A model generated the notes under the pieces. It had not been told where the DNA came from. It made no database searches and saw only the letters and a program-made list of their open reading frames with translations. Positions 23,401-34,162 of a stretch of DNA of 64,000 bases are shown here, in pieces (the first letter of the stretch is position 1; each line of letters begins with the position of its first letter). The stretch comes from Lepas anatifera (taxonomy: Eukaryota > Arthropoda > Thecostraca > Lepadidae). The stretch lies in assembly GCA_034440635.1 (NCBI GenBank), contig JAOTON010000896.1, positions 1,743,001-1,807,000 on the forward strand. The letters run 5' to 3'. The position numbers and the translations under genes were made by a program.

Positions 23401-23707
23401 CGCAAGAGGAGTTCTATACGAAATTTGTAATTTGTTGCTGCGAAAGATAAGAAAGCAACGAACACGCAGTCGGTGCCGAAGGCCACTTATGGTGAGTTCG
23501 TCAAAGACTTAGGGGACATTAAGGCTCATGGAAAGCTGTGCTTAGCGAGACACTAACCGCGCTTCAAAAAATATGATGCAATTACAATTGCAGGAGTGCA
23601 CAAGTTGATCAACAAAAACACATGACTAGAAATCATCCACAATGAGGAAGTCTTTGATGTTCAGGAGCTGCACCTTTCACTGGGGCATCATGGACGTAGC
23701 AAGACGT
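23401..23707 (+). pseudogene. Integrase-type H2C2 zinc-binding fragment, 5' half
   Basis: One frame, with three stops (near 23428, 23554 and 23623), reads YDAITIAGVHKLINKN and later EEVFDVQELHLSLGHHGRSK. This resembles the segment before and including the first histidines of the H2C2 zinc-binding domain upstream of retroviral-type integrase cores, as in KRBA2-like animal proteins and some retrotransposons. It is cut at 23708 by element C1. I do not assign it to a virus. Confidence 0.5.
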
Positions 23708-24713
23708 TTAACCTGTGCCCCGGTGGGCCTCCGAGCCACCTTCGCCCTGGTGGGGAGCAGTGTTTGGAGACCACCCCCTCGAACTCGGGCCCTATGCGGG
23801 ATAGCGAAAAAACGCGAAAGCTAGTGGATAGCTCATAAGATTCATGAAAAACTATATCGTTCACTTTTTGGCTCAGCTCAATATTGAGATCATGACAGCT
23901 CAAAGAAAGTGGGATTTTGAGTTGAGTTTTTGGCCTCTAGCCTCTGACAGAGTTGAGTTAGAACATTTTTAGGGACCATTCGCTTTCTCTCGTCACGGCC
24001 AATGGAATGGTGTATAATATGACCATACTAGGTCAAAACACAAAAATGACGACCTCAGCTCAGGTCAAGATCACTTTTTAGCCTAGCATAGTCAATATGC
24101 ATATCTATCGACTCGCAATAACAATCCAAACGCAATTTAATCAAAATAAGAGCTGTATCATGATTTCATGCAAAGTTATGGACCTAAGTCTAAAAACGGT
24201 TTAAATAGCCCCATATGACCTCTCAGAGGTCACAGGTCAAAACTTGCAACATGAACCTGGAAAGGGGCCCAAGATACTACGATTGGGAGAATATGAAGGT
24301 ATTCTCAGCTGTATCTACCCAAATACAGCCCAATTTCTGTTTTTCCCCATGTATTTCCAATGGAGAAGTCATGGTGCATACTTGACCTTAAGTCATCAAT
24401 GTGAAAAATCCCAGAATATATGTTGTAGCACGTTGTGAGCCCATTATGTGGTATAAGTTTCAATCCGATAGATTCACCCATTTCTTTCTTATACCACCTT
24501 AAACATGTGGTTCGGACATTTTTTAGGTGAGGTCACTTAACCTGCACTAATGACCTGACCTGAAATGACCCAACCTTAAATTTTTAGGGAAAGTTGCGGA
24601 ATTGATCAAGGATGAGGTGTGCTAATATGGCGGCGCTTCGCGCCAACCGTTTTTCGTCCCGCCGGAAAAACCCAAGAGGGTTGTCCAAACACCCCCACAA
24701 AGGCGAGGATTAA
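23708..24713 (+). mobile_element. TTAA element, family C copy 1
   Basis: Left end TTAACCTGTGCCCCGGTGGG, linker GAGCCACCTTCGC, second core CCCTGGTGGGG, then a GTGTTTGGAGACCACC remnant of the palindrome. Right end GGCGCTTCGCGCCAACCG, TTTTTCG, GGAAAAACCCAAGAGG, ACACCCCCACAAAGGCGAGGATTAA. 1,006 bp. It lies inside an integrase-like frame. Confidence 0.9.
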
Positions 24714-24820
24714 TACAGTAAAGAACAACTACGCCAACATTAGCCGTGTGACTGTCGAGCTGTACCTAGAAATTGCAAAAACTGCGAGACGGAGAAGACA
24801 CGACCACAGAGTACGGTAGC
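24714..24820 (+). pseudogene. Integrase-type H2C2 zinc-binding fragment, 3' half
   Basis: The frame reads VKNNYANISRVTVELYLE, then one base of shift gives CKNCETEKTRPQST. This supplies the C-x2-C pair that matches the histidines at 23670-23700. Excising element C1 with one TTAA puts this segment back in the frame of the 5' half. Confidence 0.5.
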
Positions 24821-25045
24821 GTCTCTCCCAATCATTATTAATGAATCATTTTTATGAATCATTTTTCATATTGATGACCAGACGTGCTCAAGCGACCTCA
24901 TCGATTGGTATAGTGAGAGGAAGGGTGGATGTGCCTATATACTAAATTGTCAGGATCATCTCACCAAATTCGTAGTGTTGCTGCCACTTCGAACAAAGTC
25001 AACAGAATAGGTGGCATGCAACCTAGTTGACATTTTCTGTATCTT

Positions 25046-25157
25046 TGACCCGTTTTCAAAAAGTCCGGCCCGTTTGCAAACGGGCCGGACGTTATGGAAA
25101 CTGGCCGGCCCATTTGCAAACGGGCCAATTTGCTGGCCTGTTTGCATACGGGCCCCC
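25046..25157. repeat. Palindrome array 2 (short)
   Basis: Four to five GGCCCGTTTGCAAACGGGCC-type units, in the same order as the first half of array 3. Confidence 0.9.
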
Positions 25158-25747
25158 AACATTCTGCAAGTAAGTTTTATTAGAGATGGTGTTGCAGTTG
25201 GCGCGGAGCTGGTCCAAACTTTGTATTACATGCACTGCTGCTTAAATCCACCGTTCTTCTGATCTGACGTGGGCTGCTGTATAAGAAACTGTACGTCAAA
25301 GGATGAACAAATACAAAAATGCCCATTTTTCATAAGTTATCTTGAATTTGACTGAAAACATATTCAACAAGTACCTAGAATGACTAGTAACTCAACCACG
25401 TCATTCTTACCTAGTAGAACAATTAGGATTTCACTAAAACAGGGATTGCTTATGCCCAGGCTTATGCTTATGCTTAGGTGGTTTCAGAAACCAGAAGGAT
25501 ATCTAGCTAACAGTAAATATTTAACGGTGTCATGACAACTATTGATAGAAACAGGGCAGTGTCATGACAAATGCTATTACCCAAAAAACTTTCAAATCAT
25601 TGATGGCATGTTTCACTTATTCAAATGATTATTGACATGGTTGACGTGTTACTCACTTGCACCTCGCGATTGACAATTTTGCCTCCTAACCGACATACCA
25701 TCAACTAAGCCAACTTGTCATTATCTGCTACACACATCTTTACCAGC
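25158..25747. other. No recognised feature
   Basis: AT-rich sequence between two palindrome arrays, without supported open frames. Confidence 0.4.
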
Positions 25748-25927
25748 TTTGGCCCGTTTGCAAAAAGTCCGGCCCGTTTGCAAACGGGCCGGACGTTATG
25801 CAAACGGGCCGGCCCATTTCCAAACGGGCCAATTTGCTGGCCTGTTTGCATACGGGCCAGCTATTTGGCCCGTTTACAAATGGACCGGCCCGTTTGCAAA
25901 CGGGCCGATTTTCCATACGGACCGTAA
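25748..25927. repeat. Palindrome array 3
   Basis: About nine units of the 20-bp palindrome. Read in reverse it follows array 1 nearly unit by unit, including the CCATTTGTAAACGGGCC variant, so arrays 1 and 3 are inverted copies about 5.4 kb apart. Confidence 0.92.
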
Positions 25928-26066
25928 CATATATATCAGTTTCATCGAGCCATTCCCATAATCTGAGCCCAGGGTGAGTGCTGAGGCCGGGAGAGTGTCG
26001 GCCCGGCGCTGTAGCTTTTCAGAAAATAATTTCGGATGTGCTGGGTGCCCGGGGAACTGTTTGATC

Positions 26067-27089
26067 TTAACCCGCGCCCCACCGGGGGTCCGGCGCCACC
26101 TTCGCCCCACCGGGGGCCATCGATGGATCCCCTCTAACTCCGAACATATGAGGATTAGCGCAAATCTGCGAAGTGCATTAGAAAGCCCGCGTGAATTCAG
26201 TACGAAATTTCTTCACATTTTTGGGCACTCAGGTCAATGGTTTGACCTCCAGAGGTCAAGTTAGGTCAATATAGGCTATTTTCACTCAAATATGCAATGC
26301 TGAAGCCAACTGGACATAACTCTTATGCCATTAGAGCTATGGAGATATTGTAAAGTGCATTTGATAGGGAAATGCTAAGCCTTTTTCTGCTATGTAGACT
26401 GTAAAAACCTCCCGCCAGTGGTTTGACCTCCAGAGGTCACCCCGTGACCTAATATGACCTGAGGTCACAAAAGGTCAGAAAGTGACCTTGCTGTATATCA
26501 AACAAAAGCCAGTGATGCGACTTACACGATGATGTTAAATTCAGCGCTCTATCTTAACTAGGTCAAAAGTTATTGTCAAAATACTGTTTTTTACCCCCGG
26601 TGACCTTGGATGACCTCGGAGAGGTCAAAGGGAAAATTCGACCCCTGGGATCCTTGAAAGGGTGTCCAAGAACGCTTTTCGGAGCAAGCCGGGCACTTGC
26701 AATCGTCATGTGACTTTTAGATCATAAGACAGCTTTTCCCATGTTTTTCCATGGGAGAGGTCACTTCGTGACCTGACCTCAGGGCACGAAATCGAAAAAT
26801 CGCGGATATACATCTTGTAGACCCTGGAGGGTTTATAAAGTGTAGGAAGTTTCAAATCGATCGACGTAGAAATGTAGCTCTTATAGAAGTCAAAATGTGA
26901 AGTGAGGTGACCTTGGTTGACCTCGCTTGTTGACCTGACCTTGGGTGACCCGGGGTAAAAAATTTAAGGAATGGTGTAATAATGATGGGGCGAGAGATAG
27001 AGCCCTCAACCGCGGTTCTGCGCCTCGGCGTTTTTCTGCTATCCAGAAAAATCCTTAGGGGCATCGATGCCCCGGTGAGGCGAGGGTTT
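26067..27089 (+). mobile_element. TTAA element, family B copy 3, older
   Basis: Left end TTAACCCGCGCCCCACCGGG with the GGCGCCACCTTCGCC linker. The right palindrome is reduced to GCATCGATGC and the last TTAA is eroded to TTTC. More diverged than B1, B2 and B4. Confidence 0.9.
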
Positions 27090-27445
27090 CATTGCTAGAA
27101 ACGTCGTCGTAACGACGTCTTTTATCCATGAAATGGCGTATGGCGTACACATGCAGATCCAGGGGGCAAAGGGGAAATTCCTCCTCCCTGGTCGACCATC
27201 GGCACCGCCTGAAGTGGTCACGGCGCCCCGCTGAAAGGTCTATGGCACACCTGAAATGTCGCTTGTTTTTTGTTTCTCACTATGCTATTTGTTTCTCACT
27301 GTAATGTTACTATGCTATTCCATGTTAAGTGATGTTGTTTCGGGTCACTGGAAGATCTTTGGCAAGGTTTAAGTCAATGAGCCAATCGAGGACCAGTCAT
27401 TTGCCCGGGAACTGATGAAAAAAATGCAAACAGGGGCATTACATC

Positions 27446-27725
27446 CAGGGGCGTAGCCAGGATTTCGCTCAGGGAGGGGCGGCGCCCCGAAAAGGGTCCT
27501 GCGACAGCGGCAAAATGGCCCTGATGGGTAAAAAGAACCCTGCTTGTTACAGAATAGAGCGCTGAAGAGGGCTTACGAGGGCCCTGTCTGGTATAAAATG
27601 CCAAATTTGGACACAGAGCAAAGTGCGGGCGATCTGCGCTTCGCGCAGCTCGTGTCCTCAAAAGGGCCCTTCGAGCGCTCAGGGAGGGGCGGCTGTCCCT
27701 GTCGCCCCCCTTGGCTACGCCCCTG
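27446..27725. mobile_element. hAT-like MITE copy 1 with perfect 8-bp target duplication
   Basis: Inverted ends CAGGGGCGTAGCCAGG and CTTGGCTACGCCCCTG. The direct repeat ATTACATC flanks it (27438-27445, 27726-27733), as expected for hAT transposition. 280 bp, non-coding. Confidence 0.92.
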
Positions 27726-27733
27726 ATTACATC

Positions 27734-28680
27734 ACAGGTTGGTTAAGGTAGTTAGGGCATTCCAACGCATTTCAGCACACGCACTGGTCGATTTTACACT
27801 CTCATCTCTTCGATATTCTTCAAACTTTTATCCATGTGGTTATCAGGAGCCCAGGACACGCCTGTGCTATTTTTAGCTCGCAAGAGACAACGGTTCAGGA
27901 CTTATACCCTCCGGCAAGTTTACCCTTTGGCGGTGTAGCAGTTTCTTCTACAGGTATTTATCTAATAAGAATAATGATGAAAGGGTAAAATTAGATATCA
28001 AAATTTTGAGAAGGAACGAACAAATAGAACAGTAATAATTTCAAAATATTTTATTCTTACTGGAAAAGTTGCAACTATTCAGAAAAATTAAAGTGTTTTT
28101 AAAAATCTGTTTTTTCAGAGTGGATTTGACAAGTGACCACAGTGCGTAAAATAACCAGTCTTAAATTGTTAAGATGAATAATATAAACCATGATTATTTG
28201 TTTCCAAACATGAAAAAACTACAGAAATACATCATGGATATATGCCTTCAGCGCACTCCGCGCGGTGCACATGACACATTCGCTTCCCCTATACCTTAGA
28301 TGCCGTGACATCGACCTGAATGTAGTTGCCGATGAAGCAAGTTGTGTGTTGACAGAATACATTTTTACCAATCATTTCTGTCGTTTTTTACTCTTTTGTT
28401 TCAGCGATTGGAATTGCTGTCTTAAAGCACGAGAGATGCTGGTTGAGATGTGAGGAATTCAACCAGCAAGTTAATTAAAACACGTGTTCTTCAGCGTTTA
28501 TTTGAAAACCGACACGAAGACGTAAAAAAACATCTCAGAGTGCTAAGATAAAAAATAAAAGCCACGATGTTTGCTTTTAAGCATGAAAAATCAGCGGCAT
28601 ATAATATGGGTAAGCGCCATCGGCGAACCCTGCACAATGCACAGATGATATAGTTGGTAATGATGTCACCAAAGTGCAAT
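27734..28680. other. No recognised feature
   Basis: AT-rich sequence. Short open frames lack support. A stretch near 28260-28440 partly resembles 31140-31320 in inverse orientation (GCGATTGGAATTGCTGTCTT against its complement), so it is repeat-derived. Confidence 0.4.
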
Positions 28681-29610
28681 ACTGTGATGACAATCAGATC
28701 TTGGTTACCGGCAAGAAGCGAGATTTACCACGTTTGGTTATTCGACTAGAACTGCTCTGAAGTCTGTATCCGGTGGTGTTGCTTGAGCACAATGAAACTG
28801 AACACACAAAATACCCAGATGATCGTTCTCGGTACAGGGGCAATGCTGCGCGACTTATCCCGGTTAGTTTGAACTTGTTTGGTGTTGTTGTCCATGAAAG
28901 GTGTTCAATTAAAAATCTGGAAGCATTAATTAATAGGCAGCTAAATGATCAGCCCCACATTGATTTAGTAACACGAAAGTGTACTGGAATCAACTCGTGG
29001 CACTGAGTCACGCTCGGCATGTGATGCCACGCTCGGCACTGAAATTCGTGGTGCAGGCCCTGGCATGGTCTGTCGTGACCTAATGTGCCTCGGTGTACGG
29101 GTCCTGTGGTGCCACTCAGCTGCACCGTGTGCAAAAGACTTGTGATTTGTCAAAAAATTGGCAAAAGACTTGTGTGCGCGTATCGTGACTAGTCCGAGAC
29201 GCCGTGAACATATTTCTGATGTTTTACCTCAATTAGGATGGTTCACAGTCAAGCAACTCATTGTATACCAAACTACATTTGCTGTGCGACGTATACTTCT
29301 GAAAAATTCACCGCCTCAGCTACTGACGATCATAGGTCGCGGGTCACTACTTTACATGATCACGATACGCACCAAGCGCGTCTATTCACTCTTTCACAGA
29401 TTCGAACTGTGAGTGGTCGGCGTAGACTTAATTTTCGTGGCGTTCAATTTCTTAATTCCACCGATCGAAATCTTAATGCCCCATTGTTCCCAAAACACTG
29501 AAACAAATTATTTTAGCCCGAACCGACATCACTTGATGAGTTTAAATTTTACACTAAACTGTTGGGAACATCTAGCAAATAGTAAGCAGATTGCAATACC
29601 TAGCCATGGG
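28681..29610 (+). pseudogene. LINE reverse transcriptase C-terminal remnant, multiply broken
   Basis: Pieces in several frames read HERCSIKNLEALINRQLNDQ, then REHISDVLPQLGWFTVKQLI and VYQTTF, then SGRRRLNFRGVQFLNSTDRN. They match, in order, the thumb and C-terminal parts of LINE reverse transcriptases ('VKNLGV..D..L....H', 'R..HIS..L..L.WL', 'GRRSFRFRG..LWNSLP'). Stops and frameshifts are frequent, so it is an old dead copy. Confidence 0.75.
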
Positions 29611-31568
29611 TGATATGTTTCGACGAAGTTTTTGGATGTTATATGATGTTTGCAAGTTAGTGGGCATGTGTGTTGTTAGGAGTGTGCACTGTAAAAAATC
29701 GGTACACGGTTGGTGCAAGCACAGACGGCTATCAAGCGTCAGCACCATGTTGTCGGGATTTTCCGAGCCATGTGGCATACTTGGTGCTATCACTGCGCTT
29801 TAAAAGGCACAGCTATCCCTCATATATCTATCGGGAGTAAGGCTGCACCCTTCACCCGAACAACATCAACGAAGATTCACCAGAGTGCAAGCTAGATCGC
29901 TTAAAAGTGCAACCTAAAACGCTCGAGTTGTATTGTGAACTATTATAATCGATCGCCTAAAAGCGAGGCGTGTAACATTGCACCTTTTAAAGGGAATGGT
30001 ATTTGTTCGCGCACCGAGCCCTCCTCCCATCCTGACAAATTGAAAAATAAAAATAATTGGCGATGGAAAATACCCACATATTTAATTTTGTATTTATCTT
30101 ACCGTTTTGCTTTTCCGAATATCTCCTTGAGTCTGCAATCTTGTTTAAACATGTATTCTTTAGGAGCAATTAATCATTTGGGCTAAAGTCCGGTTTCATT
30201 GCCTACAATCTCAAAGCTTCTCTGCCGATATAATTTTCTGAGATAGCGCACAGTCCTGGTTCACACTGCTGGCTGCGATTATTTTCAATGTCCTCTCACA
30301 ATTATCTTACGAATCTTTACCACGTGGAATGGCAATATGATGCTTATCATATTTGATGTTAAAATAAGCTTAACATCCCTTCTTCACAAATGGAAAAATC
30401 ATCAGATATGTAGTTCTATCTTCGGCTGTTGCATCTTTCCAATTGTATCACATTTTTCTGGTAGCAGTTTACAGTTTTTTAAAGAGATACTGAAGAAAAG
30501 TGTGGGCTGAATTGTTTAGCAATCCGACGTTTGAAATATTACGCTAAATAGGCATCTTACTTTATTCCCCTTCTACCTCGACGCCCAAAGGCATAATTGC
30601 AAGTACGGCCTAACCTAATTTTGTGTCCTGAGGCGTGTTGGGAACGAACCCAAAGTGAAATAAGACCTAAATTTTGGATGTTTGTAACGATTGTACCATG
30701 GTTTTAGAATTAAAATTGGACGTCGTGGTCCAGCATCATGGGAACGGCGATGTACCGCAACAAATGTTTTAGATTTGGAGATTCATACAAATGTCTCCTT
30801 CCCACGGCGGCATGGTGAAGGGAAGTTACAAGCCCAGCCTCCGTCAGCTAAGGGAAAACATAACTGAAATATAATCACTTGAATCATGATAAACGCTGCT
30901 TTACGAAACGTGTTGACGTGCTTCACGAAACACTTGGGTAAGTGGCGAGAGAGTGCTTAAAGATGTGTTATGGACAGTTATCGCACGTGAGTTATTATGC
31001 GCTTGCAAGCATATGCCCACAGTTTTAGGCTTTTATATCATTATTTTGAGACGTATTTGTTCTTGTGCTAGTGCCAGTGTTCAGATACACGGTGAAGAAC
31101 ACTTTTCTAACGTACTTACTGGTTGAACTCTTCTCTGTGCCTGGAGCTTTAAGACAGGAGTTCCAATCGCTGAAAAAAGAGTAACAAAAACCGACAGAAG
31201 TTATTTGAAAAAGGTCTTCTGTCCATGAACAGCCCCCTGCTCCATCGGTAATTATCTTCAGGTCAATATCACGGCGTCTAAGGCATAGGGGGAGGAAAAC
31301 GTGCAATGCGCACCGCGTAGGGTACGCTGACGGCACGACTCATGATATCTTTTTGTAATTTTTGGTAGAAGCAAATACCCACGGTTTCTATGTGACCTTA
31401 ACATCATGAGACGCTCTCTCTTTACGCGCTATGGCCAGTTTTAAAATCAACCCTTAAGAACATTTATTTAAAACCACTTCCATGTTTTGAATGATTAAAC
31501 TTCTTTTAATAAAAATAAAAGATTTTTAAATTGTCACCGTTGTATTTATTGACTCTTTCCAAACATGT

Positions 31569-31570
<2 letters not shown>
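29611..31570. other. No recognised feature
   Basis: About 2 kb of AT-rich sequence. Apart from similarity of 31140-31320 to 28260-28440 in inverse orientation, I see nothing to annotate. Confidence 0.4.

Positions 31571-31642
<72 letters not shown>
31571..31642. repeat. (TA)n tract 4
   Basis: 72 bp of TA repeats at the outer edge of a long inverted repeat. Confidence 0.97.
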
Positions 31643-31644
<2 letters not shown>

Positions 31645-31996
31645 GTTGAATATGACGGCGAAATGGGCCTTTGTTACTTTTCGGCTAAGTGATTCTATGG
31701 TCCTATTAAGCTTCTTGTTCTCGCTGATTGAATTCTTTTAAAATAACACCAAACGACTCTGGGCTTTGCAACGTTTCGATGTTTCTAATATCATCCTCGG
31801 GCATAATTAAACATATTAAATACACAGCAAAATCGATCTAGTGTTCGTAAACATTCGCGTCGGTCTCCATACCTTTTAAAATGAGCGAACATTATTGCAT
31901 AGCATAGGCAACTAAAAAGCAATCACAAGAGATGCGTTATTCGTGCGGGCACTTCGTTTTCAAAGTTTGCACGTTACCAATATCCTTAAAATCTAA
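31643..31996 (-). mobile_element. Penelope-like inverted arm, left
   Basis: About 350 bp that is the reverse complement of 33610-33962 with few mismatches. On the minus strand it encodes the same MPED...RNIET and KLIRT/SLS-type segment as the right arm. Truncated at the TA tract. Confidence 0.8.
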
Positions 31997-32040
31997 GACA
32001 TTATCACTAATGCTACCTTCACTAATGCTACCTTCCTAGG

Positions 32041-33255
32041 CAGTGGAAGGTAGCATTAGTGAAACCAATCTTCAAGAAAGGCTCAAGGAGTGACCCCAGT
32101 AATTACCGGCCTATCAGCTTGACCTGTATTATTGGCAAAACGATGGAATATTTTGTCCAACAAGCTATACTGGAAAATCTCCTGGTAAACAATCTGATTT
32201 CGCCCTACCAACATGGTTTCCTCCCAGGAAGATCTTGTGAATCGCAAATGCTGACTTTTTTGGAAAAGTGGACTGAGTCTCTTGACAAGGGTGAGCCAAT
32301 TGGCGTAATATACCTCGACTTTAAGGCATTCGTGCGTGCCCCGGCTGATTTAACTCATGCTTGTTGGATGTTCTGGCTGGGTACGAACTTCCTCACCAAA
32401 GAAGTAGTGTAGGGTGCTCGTGTGGAGATATCTCCGTGGGTCTGGATCTTCTGGCCCTTGTTTCTTGGTATTTATTAATTACCTCCCGGTTGTCGGACTT
32501 GTGTTTGGATGATTGGTTGTTTGGTTGTAAACTTGACCTCTGGTGCGCTGCCTGTCTGCCCGCCCGTAGTGTTCTGTCCTACACCTTGGTAACCAGAAAG
32601 AACCTAACAGATATACCATAGGTGGAGTCAACTTAAGAACATCCCAGGTCGAAAAAGACCTGGGCATCCAAGTGGACAGTGAACTGAAATTCCATGTGCA
32701 TGCAGCTGGAGTAGTAAAAAGAGCCAGAGGTCTACTCGCTGTCATCAGACGAACTTTCAGCTTTCTAGATGCAAACATGGTATCGAGACTGTACAACGCA
32801 ATTGTGAGGCCCTCCCTAGCGTATGGAAACTGTATCTGGGGCCCATTCTTTGAGGGCGACAAAATCATGCTGGAGAGGGTACAGCGCCAAGCAACCAAGC
32901 TGGTTAAAGGCTTAAGGGACCTATCCTACCATGACAGACTGAGACAGCTCAAGATGCCAAGTCTAAAGTACTGTAGAATACGTGGTGACATGATCAGTAT
33001 TTACAAGCTTGTTACTGGCAAAATCAAAGCTGAAAGGCCTAGTGAAGCTACATGACTCAAGCTACGGAACAAGAGGAAACGTCTATAGACTAAAAAAAAA
33101 CAACAAGCAAGGACGCTGGTGAGGCGATTCCACCTACCGATTCGTGCCTGCAACAATTTGAATAACCTGCCTGGACATATTGTAGAGGCCAATTCAGTGG
33201 AGGTATTTAAGAAGAATCTGGATTCACTCTGGCAGAGTCAACAATATGATGTCTA
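32041..33255 (+). pseudogene. LINE reverse transcriptase remnant inside the inverted repeat
   Basis: The first open part reads KPIFKKGSRSDPSNYRPISL, then SPYQHGFLPGRSCESQMLTF and IGVIYLDFKAF (fingers and first palm motif, CR1/Jockey-like LINE). After a decayed stretch (32330-32610), in which the second catalytic motif is not readable, a second open part reads KDLGIQVDSELKFHVHAAGV, ANMVSRLYNAIVRPSLAYGN, then RVQRQATKLVKGLRDLSYHD. An in-frame stop and frameshifts make it inactive. Confidence 0.85.
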
Positions 33256-33609
33256 GTATAAACCATAGTATTTTGGGAGCTTTCAATGTTTTTCTTACGA
33301 TCCAATGAAACATCCCACAGAAAATTCCCAGTTATTCCGCATTTTCCCTAACGAGCGGCTGGAAGTCACAGGCCTTGGGCCTCTTTTCTTCTACCTACAT
33401 CTGCATCTACATCTACATGATCAATCATAAACATACACGGATACACAATGATATTTGAATTACATTAAACTAACATATTTTTAGTACGGGTTCGCACTTC
33501 AACAGCTAGATGTTCTGGGTTTTAGCCATTTACTCTCAACGGGGCGCTTTCATGCAAAGCTAGTTTAACCACCAGATTGTATCCGTGTATGTTTAAGATT
33601 GATCATTAC

Positions 33610-33995
33610 TTAGATTTTAAGGATATTGGTAACGTGCAAACTTTGAAAACGAAGCTCACGCACGAATAACGCATCTCTTGTGATTGTTTTTTACTTACCT
33701 ATGCTATGCAATAATGTTCGCTCATTTTAAAAGGTATGGAGACCGACGCGAATATTTACGAACACTAGATCGATTTTGTTGTGCATCTAATATGTTAATT
33801 ATGCCCGAGGATAATATTAGAAATATCGAAACGTTGGAAAGCCCAGAGTCGTTTGGTGTTATTTTAAAAGAATTCAATCACGAGAACAAGAAGCTTATTA
33901 GGACCATAGAATCACTTAGCCGAAAAGTAACAAAGGCCCATTTCGCCGTCATATTCAAACGAATATTGCATCAAAGAAAACCTACTCCCGAAGTA

Positions 33996-33998
<3 letters not shown>
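33610..33998 (+). mobile_element. Penelope-like inverted arm, right
   Basis: The frame reads MPEDNIRNIETLESPESFGV, then ILKEFNHENKKLIRTIESLS and KVTKAHFAVIFKRILHQ, homologous to 9308-9476 at the protein level. It has about 36 bp before the TA tract (from about 33963) that the left arm lacks. Confidence 0.8.

Positions 33999-34052
<54 letters not shown>
33999..34052. repeat. (TA)n tract 5
   Basis: 54 bp of TA repeats closing the inverted structure that starts at tract 4. Confidence 0.97.
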
Positions 34053-34054
<2 letters not shown>

Positions 34055-34162
34055 CCCTTTATAATTATTCTCATTGGAAAAAAGCTATAGAAGAAATAAC
34101 CCTTGATAAACCAGAAACCAAGAGATTTAAAAAAACGCCAGTTTGTGGGTCTGTATGGGAAG

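Noticed and set aside
23150..23512. 120-codon plus-strand open frame
   Set aside because: No recognisable pattern; the integrase-like signal downstream is in another frame.
20338..25927. CRISPR-like array
   Set aside because: Units are contiguous, variable palindromes without unique spacers, there are no cas genes, and the context is eukaryotic.
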